DNA from: Deltaproteobacteria bacterium
Lineage (GTDB): Bacteria > Myxococcota_A > Polyangia > DRWM01 > JAAZOP01
Length of the DNA: 64,000 bases
Direction: 5' to 3'
Assembly: GCA_016218765.1 (NCBI GenBank)
Contig: JACRCZ010000101.1
Coordinates: 26,124 to 90,123, forward strand
The translations under genes were made by a program, and so were the position numbers. Shown here in pieces: positions 1 to 8,306 of the stretch (the stretch's first letter is position 1; the number at the start of each line of letters is the position of its first letter). The notes below the pieces were generated by a model. It did not search any database. It was given only the letters and a program-made list of their open reading frames with translations, and was not told the DNA's origin.

Positions 1-700
1 CCTGCTGGCCGGCGGCGATGGCGACGATCATCGTCTCGCCGATGGCCCGCGAGATGCCCAGGATCACGGCGGCGCCGATGCCCGAGAAGGCCGAGGGCAG
101 GACGACGCGGAAGACCGTGCGCAGCCGGCCGGCGCCGAGCGCGTACGCCGCCTCGCGCAGGCTCGCCGGCACGGCGTAGATCGCGTCCTCGGAGAGCGAC
201 GCGATGACCGGCAGGATCATGACGCCCATCACGATTCCCGGGCCGAGCGCGTTGAACCCGGCCAGGCCCGGCACGAACCTCTGCAGCAGGGGCGTGATGT
301 AGACCAGCGCGAAATAGCCGTACACGACCGTGGGGATGCCGGCCAGGACCTCGAGCGTCGGCTTCAGGATCTTGCGCGCCCTCTCGGGCGCGAACTCGGC
401 CAGGTAGATCGCCGCCAGGAGGCCCAGGGGCAGCGCGACGGCGACGGCGATGGCGGTGGTGAGCAGCGTGCCGGCCAAGAGCGGCCAGATGCCGAAGTGC
501 TGGTCCGTGAACAGCGGCGTCCACTGGGTGTCGCCGAGGAACTGGCCCAGGGAGACCTCGGAGAAGAACCCCGCGCTCTCCTTGACCAGCACGACGACGA
601 TGCCGAGCGTGGTGAAGACGGACACCATGCCGCAGGCGAAGAGCACCGCCGCGATGATCCGCTCGGACGGGGCGCGGGGAGCGTGGAGGGAACCGCTCAC
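1..700 (-). CDS. pstC: Phosphate ABC transporter permease PstC (C-terminus cut by window edge)
   Basis: Inner-membrane permease of the PstSCAB high-affinity phosphate importer; with PstA it forms the channel that receives phosphate from PstS. The 233 codons present begin at GTG 700, six bases past the pstS stop, with AGGAAG close upstream, and run off the left edge. Hydrophobic helices are visible near residues 14-40, 72-102, 118-142 and 152-170, and the EAA loop ([13 protein letters not shown], about 182-194) that docks on the ATPase PstB is intact. The family is usually about 300 residues, so only the last helices are missing. pstA and pstB should lie beyond the edge. It is the third gene of a porin-pstS-pstC unit and probably PhoB-controlled. 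Confidence 0.93.
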   Translation of the reverse strand, partial: MSGSLHAPRAPSERIIAAVLFACGMVSVFTTLGIVVVLVKESAGFFSEVSLGQFLGDTQWTPLFTDQHFGIWPLLAGTLLTTAIAVAVALPLGLLAAIYLAEFAPERARKILKPTLEVLAGIPTVVYGYFALVYITPLLQRFVPGLAGFNALGPGIVMGVMILPVIASLSEDAIYAVPASLREAAYALGAGRLRTVFRVVLPSAFSGIGAAVILGISRAIGETMIVAIAAGQQ

Positions 701-706
701 GACTTC

Positions 707-1720
707 CTACTCTGCCTCCTGCGCCAGGAGCCGGTCGATCGTCACGCCGACCTGCGAGCCGCCGGTGAACATCGAGCCGGTCTTGCGGACCTCGAGCCGC
801 GCCAGCGCGAGGGGGTACGCAGCCTCCGGCAGCGGCACGTACCCGACTTCCGATACCAGCGGGATTCCTTCGTGCAGGAAGTAGCGCGCGAACGCGGCCA
901 CCTCGGGCCGGTCGAGCGACTTGACCGCGACGTAGACGAAGAGCGGCCGCGACAGCGGCTGGTAGGTGCCGTCGCGGATGGTCTCCAGGGCGGCGGCGAC
1001 GGGACCGTCGCCGTTCTCGGCCTTGCCGTCGTCCACGGGGAGCAGCTTGAGCTTGTCCTTGTTCTCCGCCCAGTAGGCGAAGCCGAAGAAGCCGAGGGCG
1101 TTGTCGTCGCCGGCGACGCCCTGCACCAGGGTGTTGTCGTCCTCGCTGGAGGTGAAGTCGCCGCGGCTGGAGTGTTCCTTCCCGACGATGGCCTCGGTGA
1201 AGTAGTCGTAGGTTCCCGAGTCCACGCCGGGACCGAAGAGGTTGAGGGGGCGGTCCGGCCAGCCGGGTCGCACGTCGCTCCACTTCGTGACGGCGCCCTG
1301 CGCTTCCGGAGCCCACATGATCTTGAGCTCCTCGACGGTGATGCTCTGCGCCCAGTCGTTGCCGGGGTTGACGACGATGGCGATGCCGTCGTAGGCGACC
1401 GGGAGCTCGATGTACTCGACGCCGCCGCTCCGGCACGCCTCGATCTCGGACGGCTTGATCGGCCGCGACGCGTCCGAGAGGTCGGTCTCGCCCGCGCAGA
1501 ACTTCTTGAACCCGCCGCCGGTGCCCGAGATGCCGACGGTGACTTGCACGTCCGGTTTGGTCTTGCCGTACTCCTCGGCGACAGCCTCGGTGATCGGGTA
1601 CACGGTGCTCGACCCGTCCACCTTCACGGTGGCGGCCGAGGACTTGCGGCAGGACGGGACGCCGGCGGCTGGAAGCAGCGCGGCGGCGAGGACGGCGGCG
1701 ATTCCGGTTTGCCTGTTCAT
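707..1720 (-). CDS. pstS: Periplasmic phosphate-binding protein PstS
   Basis: Substrate-binding protein that captures phosphate and delivers it to PstC/PstA. The 337-residue product has a signal peptide (residues 1-24) ending in a weak lipobox-like VPSC, so it may be lipid-anchored. Mature motifs typical of the family are DGSSTVYPI (about 35-43), GISGTGGGF and DLSDASRPI, which supply the Ser/Thr/Asp phosphate contacts. ATG 1720 is preceded by a strong AAGGAGG. It follows the phosphate porin by 85 bases and is followed directly by pstC. A PhoB-type direct repeat sits upstream (1774-1789). Length and motif order are normal for the PstS family. Confidence 0.95.
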   Translation of the reverse strand: MNRQTGIAAVLAAALLPAAGVPSCRKSSAATVKVDGSSTVYPITEAVAEEYGKTKPDVQVTVGISGTGGGFKKFCAGETDLSDASRPIKPSEIEACRSGGVEYIELPVAYDGIAIVVNPGNDWAQSITVEELKIMWAPEAQGAVTKWSDVRPGWPDRPLNLFGPGVDSGTYDYFTEAIVGKEHSSRGDFTSSEDDNTLVQGVAGDDNALGFFGFAYWAENKDKLKLLPVDDGKAENGDGPVAAALETIRDGTYQPLSRPLFVYVAVKSLDRPEVAAFARYFLHEGIPLVSEVGYVPLPEAAYPLALARLEVRKTGSMFTGGSQVGVTIDRLLAQEAE

Positions 1721-1773
1721 GTCCGAGCCTCCTTTCCGACGGCGTCCAGATAGCCGTCGTCCGTGTCGATCCC

Positions 1774-1789
1774 GTGACGGGAGATTGAC
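1774..1789 (-). promoter_or_regulatory. Pho-box-like direct repeat upstream of pstS
   Basis: Read on the minus strand, TGTCA is followed exactly 11 bases later by CGTCA (plus-strand GTGAC at 1774 and TTGAC at 1785). PhoB binds head-to-tail repeats of this kind with 11-bp periodicity. The site lies in the 85-base gap between the porin gene and pstS. Function is inferred from match, spacing and the PhoBR genes in the same window. Confidence 0.55.
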
Positions 1790-1805
1790 ATCTCCAAGAA
1801 ACGCC

Positions 1806-2993
1806 TCAGTAGGAGACCTGCGCCGCGAGGATGACCTGGTTGTTGGCGGTCCGGTCGTCGTACCGGAAGCGCGAGTACGAGAGCTGGAGCATCGCCTCGT
1901 GGTGGACGATGAACCAGTTGAGGCCGCCGTCGAGCTGCCAGTACTCGTCCGTCTGGTGGTTGGCGTCGGTCGGCAGCACGTCCCGGTCCATGTCGGGGTC
2001 GTACCAGCCGAAACGGACGACCGGCTGGAGCATGTCGGCGATCGTGTAGCCCGCCGCGGCGTAGAAGCCGTGCGCCCACGTGACGGCGCCGTCCGAGCCG
2101 ACGTCCCGTGCGGCGATGTACTCGCCCTGGAACAGGAAGCCCCAGCGTTCGAAACGCAGGTCGCCTTCGTAGCGGTCCTTCGTCCCGGCCTGTTCCCGGT
2201 CGCCGACGGTCGCGTACGCCACGCCGGCGATCGTCAGCCCCTCCAGCGGGTAGGCTTCGAGCCGCAGGGCGAGATCCTTGGAGTTGTTCGTCTCGAAGGT
2301 GTTCTGCCCCGCCCCGTTGAACACGCCGGCGGAGTAGCCGAACCAGTCGAACTTGTGGGCCAGTCGAAGCCCCAGGTCGCGCCGGTCGCCCCAGAGCCGC
2401 GCGATGAGGAAGCGCTCGGGGAAGAGCAGATGGCTGGAGGAGTTGTAGCCCTCGTAGGAGACGGGGATCTTGAACTGGCCGATCGAGATGTCGACGTACG
2501 GCACCAGGAAGGTGAGGTAGTAGTCCTGGAACATGTCGGCAACGGCGCTGGACGGCGCGCGGACGGTGACCTGCTCGGGGTTCTCCGGGTCGGTCGGCGG
2601 CGGGTCCTGGTTCTGGACGTCGATGGTGGCCGATCCGAAGGCGACGGAGCGGGCGGGGTCGATCATGACCTTGTAGGAGATCCAGTCCGGGAGGATTTCG
2701 CCGCGCACGGACAGCTCGGCGCGCCGGACGCGGAACGTGTTGTCGATCTCGTCGGCGTTCGTGCCCATGAAGTCGGCGACGTACCAGCCCTGGAGCAGGA
2801 TGCCGGGGCGGAAGTAGCCGCCGGCCGAGCCGACGGACAGGCGGTCGGGTGCGGCCGGTGCATCGGCCCCCGCAGCGGGGGAGGCCGCCCCGCCGGTTGG
2901 CGGCGTCTGCGCCTCCAGGTACGCCGGTGCCATCCAGATGACGAGCGCCGCTGCCGCTGCCGGAACGACCTGGGAACTCCTCATGCGATCCAT
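1806..2993 (-). CDS. Phosphate-selective porin of the OprP/OprO type
   Basis: Outer-membrane beta-barrel predicted to admit phosphate or polyphosphate under phosphate starvation. The 395-residue product has a signal peptide ([17 protein letters not shown]...LEAQ) and, after an Ala/Pro-rich stretch, alternating barrel strands ending in the aromatic-containing strand ILAAQVSY. The [13 protein letters not shown] start, a KVMIDPARS strand and [11 protein letters not shown] are typical of the Porin O_P family. ATG 2993 was chosen because AGGAGG lies four bases upstream and a signal peptide follows; a later ATG at 2984 is less well spaced. It heads the pst unit and is preceded by the strongest Pho-box array in the window. 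Confidence 0.85.
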   Translation of the reverse strand: MDRMRSSQVVPAAAAALVIWMAPAYLEAQTPPTGGAASPAAGADAPAAPDRLSVGSAGGYFRPGILLQGWYVADFMGTNADEIDNTFRVRRAELSVRGEILPDWISYKVMIDPARSVAFGSATIDVQNQDPPPTDPENPEQVTVRAPSSAVADMFQDYYLTFLVPYVDISIGQFKIPVSYEGYNSSSHLLFPERFLIARLWGDRRDLGLRLAHKFDWFGYSAGVFNGAGQNTFETNNSKDLALRLEAYPLEGLTIAGVAYATVGDREQAGTKDRYEGDLRFERWGFLFQGEYIAARDVGSDGAVTWAHGFYAAAGYTIADMLQPVVRFGWYDPDMDRDVLPTDANHQTDEYWQLDGGLNWFIVHHEAMLQLSYSRFRYDDRTANNQVILAAQVSY

Positions 2994-3040
2994 GGCTCCT
3001 CCTTGGAGCATCGTTATGGCGGATCGAGCGGTGGGGCGTA

Positions 3041-3087
3041 GTGACGGGAATGTGAACTTCTCGTGACGACGGTGACATCGGGGTGAC
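3041..3087 (-). promoter_or_regulatory. Pho-box array between porin and arsenate reductase
   Basis: Plus-strand pentamers GTGAC, GTGAA, GTGAC, GTGAC and GTGAC start at 3041, 3052, 3063, 3072 and 3083. The spacings are 11, 11, 9 and 11 bases, giving one triple and one double set of head-to-tail repeats of the kind PhoB binds. The array lies upstream of the phosphate porin on the minus strand and also upstream of the divergent arsC, so one PhoB site could serve both. No confident -10 hexamer was identified. Confidence 0.65.
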
Positions 3088-3095
3088 GGGGGTAG

Positions 3096-3127
3096 AGCGG
3101 CAGAGCGGTGGAGCGGTGGAGCGGTGG
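3096..3127. repeat. Octamer tandem repeat (AGCGGTGG, 4 units)
   Basis: One variant unit (AGCGGCAG) and three exact AGCGGTGG units follow each other without gaps, just downstream of the Pho-box array and 80 bases before arsC. It is one of several short-period tandem repeat families in this window. Confidence 0.85.
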
Positions 3128-3208
3128 AGGAAGGGGGAAGCGGTTGCCAAGCCGAAAGGGAGGACTTATCGGGGTCCCAGGCGGGTAGGGCGACGGGCGG
3201 AGGGGACG

Positions 3209-3679
3209 ATGGCAGGCGGAGCGAGGAAGGCGGAGGGGGGGTGGCGGGCCGACGTCGAGGCGATGCGGGCCGAACCGCCACGGCAGCTCTTGTTCCTGTG
3301 CGTGGCGAACTCGGCGCGGAGCCAGATGGCGGAGGGCATCGGCCGGTCGCTGGCCCCGCCCGCCGTGCGTATTTCTTCCGCGGGCGCTTCGCCCACGATG
3401 GTGCGCTCCGAGGCGATCCAGGTGCTCGACGAGATCGGAATCGATATCTCCGAGCACCGCGCGAAAGCCGTGGCGTCGCTGGCGGACGTCGAGTCGGTGG
3501 ACACGGTGATCACGCTCTGTGCCGAGGAGGTCTGCCCGGTCTTCCTCCACCGGGCGCGGCGTTTCCACTGGCCGTTGCCCGATCCGGCGGCGGTGCCGGC
3601 GGGCGAGGGCCGCCTGGCGGCGTACCGCGCGGTGCGCGACGAGCTGCGGCGACGGCTCGAGGCGCTCTTCGCCGGCTGA
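3209..3679 (+). CDS. arsC: Low-molecular-weight-phosphatase-type arsenate reductase
   Basis: Reduces arsenate to arsenite by a thiol cascade, normally with thioredoxin as the final reductant. The 156-residue product has the LMW-PTPase loop CVANSAR (CX5R) near residue 30, followed by SQMAEG, two further cysteines in ITLCAEEVCPV that match the relay cysteines of thioredoxin-linked ArsC enzymes, and the acid-catalyst region PLPDPAA. ATG 3209 was chosen because GGAGGGG precedes it; a GTG/ATG-free extension upstream would run through the tandem repeat. It is transcribed away from the phosphate porin and shares the Pho-box region. Co-regulation is plausible because arsenate enters through phosphate transporters. 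No arsenite exporter or ArsR lies nearby. Confidence 0.88.
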   Translation: MAGGARKAEGGWRADVEAMRAEPPRQLLFLCVANSARSQMAEGIGRSLAPPAVRISSAGASPTMVRSEAIQVLDEIGIDISEHRAKAVASLADVESVDTVITLCAEEVCPVFLHRARRFHWPLPDPAAVPAGEGRLAAYRAVRDELRRRLEALFAG

Positions 3680-3756
3680 AGCTGCAACCGGCGCTCGTGC
3701 TGGAGACTGTGTCGCGCGCGTGGTAAGGATCGCGCCGCGGGAGCGGCCGCGACGCG

Positions 3757-4815
3757 ATGAAGCTGGTCATCCAGATCCCCTGCTACGACGAGGCGGAGAA
3801 CCTGCCGGCAACGCTGGCGGCGTTGCCCAAGGCGGTACCGGGCTTCGATCAGGTCGAGGTCCTGGTCGTCGACGACGGCTCGACCGACGGGACGGCGGAC
3901 GTGGCGCGGGCGAACGGGGTGCGGCACATCGTGCGTTTCCCGCGCCACCGCGGCCTCGCACGCGCGTTCTCCGCCGGCATCGACGCGGCGGTGCGCCTGG
4001 GCGCGGACGTCATCGTCAACACCGATGCCGACAACCAGTACTGCGCGGAGGACATCCCGGCGCTGGTCGCGCCGATCCTCGACGGTCGCGCCGAGATGGT
4101 CGTGGGCGACCGGCAGATCGGCAAGGAGGACCGCTTCGGCGCCGGCAAGCGGGTGCTGCAACGCTTCGGCAGCTTCGTCGTGCGCCTCGCCTCCGACACG
4201 CAGATCCCGGACACGACCAGCGGCTTCCGGGCCATCGCGCGGGAGGCCGCGCTCAAGCTGTTCGTCGTCAACGACTTCACCTACACGCTGGAGACGATCA
4301 TCCAGGCGGGGCAGGGCGACTGGGCGGTGACGCACGTCCCGATCCGCACCAACGACCAGACGAGGCGCTCGCGGCTCTTCCGCTCCGTGCCCGAGTACCT
4401 CCGCCGCTCGGCCGGCACCATCCTGCGCATCTACACGATGTACCGGCCGCTGCGCGCCTTCGTCCTGGCCGCTGTGGTGTGCTTCCTCGCAGGCCTCGCG
4501 CTGCTTGGCCGCTTCCTGTACTTCTACCTCGAGGACCCCGGCTATTCCGGCCACGTGCAGTCGCTGATCGTCGCCGCCGTGCTGCTCATCGCCTCGTTCC
4601 AGCTCGCGCTCTCCGGCGTCGTCGCCGACCTCATCGCCGCGAACCGCAAGATGCTGGCGGACGTGCTGTACCGAGTGCGGAAGATGGAGGCGGAGAGCAG
4701 TGCGGAGAGGGCGGGAAGGGCGGGGAGTGCGGGAAGCCCGCCCGACGCGATTTCCGGAGAGGGTGCCGGGAAGCGGGAAGAGAAGACACCATTGAACACC
4801 GATGGACACCGATAG
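3757..4815 (+). CDS. Family 2 glycosyltransferase, polyprenyl-phosphate mannose/glucose transferase type
   Basis: Likely transfers a sugar from a nucleotide donor to a polyprenyl phosphate at the inner membrane. The 352-residue product has an N-terminal GT-A domain with VVDDGSTDGT (38-47), a DXD-type NTDADNQY (88-95) and a conserved DTTSGFR, then two C-terminal transmembrane helices near 231-255 and 267-291. This is the layout of dolichol-phosphate-mannose-synthase-like enzymes with a membrane anchor. The tail from about residue 311 is odd: it is encoded by a degenerate 9-base tandem repeat (SAERAGRAGSAG) and ends inside a 10-base repeat, so it is probably a late addition. The gene abuts a large membrane protein that may use the lipid-linked sugar. 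Confidence 0.85.
   Translation: MKLVIQIPCYDEAENLPATLAALPKAVPGFDQVEVLVVDDGSTDGTADVARANGVRHIVRFPRHRGLARAFSAGIDAAVRLGADVIVNTDADNQYCAEDIPALVAPILDGRAEMVVGDRQIGKEDRFGAGKRVLQRFGSFVVRLASDTQIPDTTSGFRAIAREAALKLFVVNDFTYTLETIIQAGQGDWAVTHVPIRTNDQTRRSRLFRSVPEYLRRSAGTILRIYTMYRPLRAFVLAAVVCFLAGLALLGRFLYFYLEDPGYSGHVQSLIVAAVLLIASFQLALSGVVADLIAANRKMLADVLYRVRKMEAESSAERAGRAGSAGSPPDAISGEGAGKREEKTPLNTDGHR
4691..4738 (+). repeat. Degenerate 9-mer tandem repeat inside the glycosyltransferase gene
   Basis: About five units around GCGGGAAGG/GTGCGGAGA repeat with a 9-base period and are read in frame as Ala/Gly/Ser/Arg-rich tail residues 312-327. The same word family recurs at 46033, 49942 and, inverted, at 50085. Confidence 0.75.
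4795..4814 (+). repeat. 10-mer repeat, two units (ACACCGAT family)
   Basis: AACACCGATG and GACACCGATA form two 10-base units preceded by AGAAGACACC. The arrangement closely resembles the copy at 62553-62590 (AGAAGACC then CACAGATG units). The element contains both the stop codon of the glycosyltransferase and an in-frame ATG (4802) of the next gene. Confidence 0.7.
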
Positions 4816-4849
4816 GAGGGGCCCGTCGGCGACCGAGGTGGTGAGGAAC

Positions 4850-7570
4850 ATGCTGGCGCGCCGGGGGTGGGAGGCGCTGGCGCTGCTCGCGGTCGCGTGC
4901 TTCTTCCTGCCGGCGTTCCTGCACTGGAGCGCGTGGGGTTGGGGGGACTGGGGGTACTTCCACTTCCTGGACGCCGTCGCGCGCCGCACGGTGCTCGATT
5001 TCGGCGAGCTGCCCGAGTGGAACCCGTACCAGTGCGGCGGGAACGTGCTGGCGGCCAACACGCAGTCGCACGTCGGGTCGCCGTGGCTCGTCTTCCCGCT
5101 GCTCTTCGGTCCCGCGGGCGGTGCGAAGGTCGCCATGGCCCTGCACGGGCTGATCGGCGCGGGGGGGATGCTGCTCTTGCTGGGGGCGATGGGCATTCGC
5201 GGCCCCGGCCGCTTCCTGGGGGCGACGCTCTTCGCCTGCTCGGCCTTCTTCGGCCAGCAGCTCTCCGGTGGCCACGTCTGGGCCTGGCCGTTCTACTACG
5301 TCCCGCTCGTCATCCACTTCCTCCTGCGCGGATGCTACGAGCTGCGCTGGGCGTCGCTGGCCGGCGCGTTCGTGGGGCTGATGGCGCTGGAGGGCGGCGT
5401 CTACCCCGTGCCGTACACGGGGCTTCTCGTGGCGGCCGTCGGCCTGGCCATGACCCTGGGCTGGACGCCTCTCGAGGGCCGCCCGCCGGCCCGCCGCTGG
5501 ATGCCCGCCGCGGCGCTTCTGGTGTGCATCGGGGCCGCGGCGCTGATCGGCGCGGCGAAGCTCCTGCCGAGCCTCGCGCACATGGCGGCCAACCCGCGGG
5601 CCGTCACCGACTACGATCGCATCGGTCCCGGGACGCTGCTCGATACCTTCGTCTGGAGGAACCGCGAGTGGAGCTGGGATCGGGATTCGCATTTCCACTA
5701 CCGGTGGTGGGGCGAGTACTCGTGCTACGTCGGCTGGGCCACGCTTGCCCTGGCGGCCGGAGCAGTCGTCCTGCGGTTCCGCCGGGTGAGGGTGCCGCTG
5801 GTGCTGCTGGGGATCTCGCTCGCGTTGACGTTGGGGCACCTCGGGCCGGGCACGCCGTGGGACGCGCTGCACCGGCTGCCGGTGTTCGAGAACCTCCGCG
5901 TCCCGTCGCGTTTCTCCGTCTTCTCCGTGCTGGTGCTGGCGTTCCTGGCCGCGGTGGCCGTGTCCGAGGGGGAGAAGTGGCTGCGGGAACGGCTGCGGGG
6001 GTCGCGTGCGGCGTGGCTCGCGGTCGCGCTTCCCGCGGCGGTCGCGCTGGGGATCGCGGCGGACACGGCGAGCTTCAACGCCGCGCCGATTCCCGCGAAG
6101 TTCAACGAACCGCCCCCGCCGCCCGACGAGCCGCCGGCGCCGATGGTCCAGTCGCGCGGCTCGTACAAACGCATGTACGATCACCTGGCGCGCAACCGTG
6201 GCTCGCTCGCCTGCCAGGAGATCAACGCCATCCCGCGCTCGCCCCGCGTCCAGGTGCGGGACGCCGAGTACGGCCTGCTCCCGGCGGATGCGGGCACGGT
6301 CCGGCTCATCGACTGGTCGCCGAACGAGATCAACCTCGAGGTCGCGGCGACGGTCCCGGCGCGCCTGTGGGTGAACCAGAACCACCACCAGGGGTGGTCG
6401 TCGAGCGTCGGGACGGTCGAGTCGCTGGAAAATCAGCTCACGGTGCGGGTGCCGGCCGGCAAGCATCGCGTGCGGCTGGTCTACCGCACGCCCGGGCTGC
6501 GTACGGGGCTGGTGCTGAGTGTGGTGGGCGCCGCGCTGATCGGCGCGTGGTTCGTGCTCGATCGGCGGTGGAGGCGCGGCGCGTTTTCGGCTTTCGGTTT
6601 TCGGTCTTCAGCGCCGGGAGCGGACTCACGACTCACGACTCACGACTCACGACCTGCCGCGTTTTCCCGCCGCTGGTGGCTGAAGGCGTTCGCCCCCAGC
6701 GCGGCGTTCGTCGTCGTGGCGGCGGGCGTGCCGATCGTGTCGTTGCTCGCTGCGGAGACGAGCGACGCGGAGCTGGTGGGCGAGGTGGCGGGGGCCATCC
6801 GGCCGCGGTTCCGCGAAGGGGACGTGCTGCAGCTCAACCCGAGCTGGGCGGGCGCCGGGCAGCGGCCGTTCGCGGGGCTGGCGCAGAACGGGCCGGACGC
6901 GCGGGCCGAGCTGGAGGAGGGGGCGTGGCGCCGGATGTGGTACGTCTACTGCCGGCGCGACGGGCTGGAGAAGAAGCTGCGGGACGTGCTGGCGCGGACG
7001 GTGCTGTTGGAAAGGACGGAAATCGGCCATTACACGGTCTACCTGCTGGAGCCGCCGCGAGCGACGGAGGCGGAGTTCCTGACGGAGCGGATCGGGGGCG
7101 CGAGGGCGCGCGTCGTGCCGCGGGTGGGGGAGCCGCGGGCCTGCGAGCGGCGCGGCGGGGGCCCGCCGCTGGTCTGCGGGCCGCAGCCGTACCAGGAGGT
7201 CCGGGCGTCGGTGGAGAAGATCGGAGGGCAGCTCCGGCGTTGCGTGTGGATCCACCCGTTGCCGGACGGAGCGGAAACCGAGGTCACGTTTCCCGGCGTC
7301 CTGGGTGCGGTGGAGCCGTGGTTCACGCTCCGCTACGGGCTGACGGACGGAGCGGCGGCGGTGAAGGGGGGACCCGTGCGCGTCCACGTCTCGGCGGGGG
7401 ACGTGCCGCTGGCGAGCGTCGAGGCCCGGAGCGAGCCGGGGTGGAAGACGCTGGAGCTGGAGGTGCCGGCGGGCGCTCCGGCGGACCTGGTGCTCCGCGT
7501 GTCGGCGGAAGAACCCGGGGCGCGGCACCTTTGCGTGGGGGGAAGCTTCGTGCGTGCCGCGGGAAACTGA
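4850..7570 (+). CDS. Large polytopic membrane protein, YfhO-like
   Basis: Probably a GT-C-fold-like membrane protein acting on lipid-linked glycans; the exact reaction is unknown. The roughly 906-residue product has many hydrophobic helices over the first 400 residues with the loop ELPEWNPYQCGGN near 60, an extracytoplasmic region, more helices near 550-580 and 610-640, and a C-terminal beta-rich region. YfhO-family proteins share this architecture. ATG 4850 was chosen because GAGGA precedes it; an upstream in-frame ATG at 4802 lies inside a 10-mer repeat without a ribosome-binding site. Residues about 579-603 are encoded by two heptamer arrays and look inserted. It follows the glycosyltransferase directly and is likely cotranscribed. 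Confidence 0.6.
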   Translation: MLARRGWEALALLAVACFFLPAFLHWSAWGWGDWGYFHFLDAVARRTVLDFGELPEWNPYQCGGNVLAANTQSHVGSPWLVFPLLFGPAGGAKVAMALHGLIGAGGMLLLLGAMGIRGPGRFLGATLFACSAFFGQQLSGGHVWAWPFYYVPLVIHFLLRGCYELRWASLAGAFVGLMALEGGVYPVPYTGLLVAAVGLAMTLGWTPLEGRPPARRWMPAAALLVCIGAAALIGAAKLLPSLAHMAANPRAVTDYDRIGPGTLLDTFVWRNREWSWDRDSHFHYRWWGEYSCYVGWATLALAAGAVVLRFRRVRVPLVLLGISLALTLGHLGPGTPWDALHRLPVFENLRVPSRFSVFSVLVLAFLAAVAVSEGEKWLRERLRGSRAAWLAVALPAAVALGIAADTASFNAAPIPAKFNEPPPPPDEPPAPMVQSRGSYKRMYDHLARNRGSLACQEINAIPRSPRVQVRDAEYGLLPADAGTVRLIDWSPNEINLEVAATVPARLWVNQNHHQGWSSSVGTVESLENQLTVRVPAGKHRVRLVYRTPGLRTGLVLSVVGAALIGAWFVLDRRWRRGAFSAFGFRSSAPGADSRLTTHDSRPAAFSRRWWLKAFAPSAAFVVVAAGVPIVSLLAAETSDAELVGEVAGAIRPRFREGDVLQLNPSWAGAGQRPFAGLAQNGPDARAELEEGAWRRMWYVYCRRDGLEKKLRDVLARTVLLERTEIGHYTVYLLEPPRATEAEFLTERIGGARARVVPRVGEPRACERRGGGPPLVCGPQPYQEVRASVEKIGGQLRRCVWIHPLPDGAETEVTFPGVLGAVEPWFTLRYGLTDGAAAVKGGPVRVHVSAGDVPLASVEARSEPGWKTLELEVPAGAPADLVLRVSAEEPGARHLCVGGSFVRAAGN
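6584..6651 (+). repeat. Two heptamer tandem arrays inside the YfhO-like gene
   Basis: 6584-6611 holds four 7-base units (TTTTCGG, CTTTCGG, TTTTCGG, TCTTCAG). After 12 bases, 6624-6651 holds four perfect ACTCACG units. Both are read in frame as low-complexity residues between two transmembrane segments, so the arrays inserted without breaking the reading frame. Confidence 0.85.
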
Positions 7571-7613
7571 GGGCGAAGCGAGCCGAGGCGCGGACGAAGC
7601 CGTGCGGCGGATT

Positions 7614-7628
7614 CGCGCGGTCCGCACC
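7614..7628. terminator. Possible hairpin between convergent genes
   Basis: GGTCCGCACCGCGGAC-type dyad (GTCCGC / GCGGAC around a 3-base loop) in the 76-base gap between the converging membrane-protein and cyclophilin genes. There is no T-tract, so an intrinsic terminator is only a possibility. Confidence 0.25.
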
Positions 7629-7646
7629 GCGGACGTGCGGGGTCGT

Positions 7647-8165
7647 TCAGGGAAGCTGGCCGCAGTCGGCGATGGCGACGGGTTGCGAGGTGGAGCCGCT
7701 CCGTGACCCGGCAGCCTCCATGGCCTGGACGACGTTCAGTCCCTCGACCACCTTGCCGAACACGACGTGCTTGCCGTCGAGCCACGACGTGACGACGGTC
7801 GTGATGAAGAACTGCGAGCCGTTCGTGTTGGGACCGGCGTTGGCCATGGAGAGCAGGCCCGCGGTCGTGTGCTTCAGGTTGAAGTTCTCGTCGGCGAACT
7901 TCTCCCCGTAGATCGACTCGCCGCCCGTGCCGTTGCCCCGCGTGAAATCGCCGCCCTGGCACATGAACTGCTGGATGATGCGGTGGAACGTGGAGCCCTT
8001 GTAGTGCAGGGGCTTGCCCGAACGTCCGGTGCCCTTCTCGCCGGTGCACAGGGCCCGGAAGTTCTCCGCCGTGCGGGGGACGACGTCCGCGAAGAGCTCG
8101 AACACGATCCGACCCGCCGCGCGACCGCCGATGGTGATGTCGAAAAAGACTCTTGGGTTTGCCAT
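7647..8165 (-). CDS. Cyclophilin-type peptidyl-prolyl cis-trans isomerase
   Basis: Catalyses prolyl cis-trans isomerisation during protein folding. The 172-residue product shows the complete cyclophilin signature: [23 protein letters not shown] with catalytic Arg and Gln, [20 protein letters not shown], and [12 protein letters not shown]. No signal peptide is visible, so it is probably cytoplasmic; it is closer to the single-domain eukaryote-like cyclophilins than to periplasmic PpiA. ATG 8165 was chosen because AGGGG lies seven bases upstream and the protein then starts at the usual [10 protein letters not shown]; an upstream ATG at 8183 adds only MVQGSL. It follows two multiheme cytochrome genes in the same direction after a 141-base gap. 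Confidence 0.95.
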   Translation of the reverse strand: MANPRVFFDITIGGRAAGRIVFELFADVVPRTAENFRALCTGEKGTGRSGKPLHYKGSTFHRIIQQFMCQGGDFTRGNGTGGESIYGEKFADENFNLKHTTAGLLSMANAGPNTNGSQFFITTVVTSWLDGKHVVFGKVVEGLNVVQAMEAAGSRSGSTSQPVAIADCGQLP

Positions 8166-8306
8166 GAGCGACCCCTGTACCACGTCCGGCCCGACAAATG
8201 AAGATGCCTTCGTTCACGCGATCCCGGACCCGATGATGTCGGACGGGACGCCGAGATCGCGACCCGCGCCGAAGACGTGCCGGATGCCGCTCCCGCAAAG
8301 CCGGGA

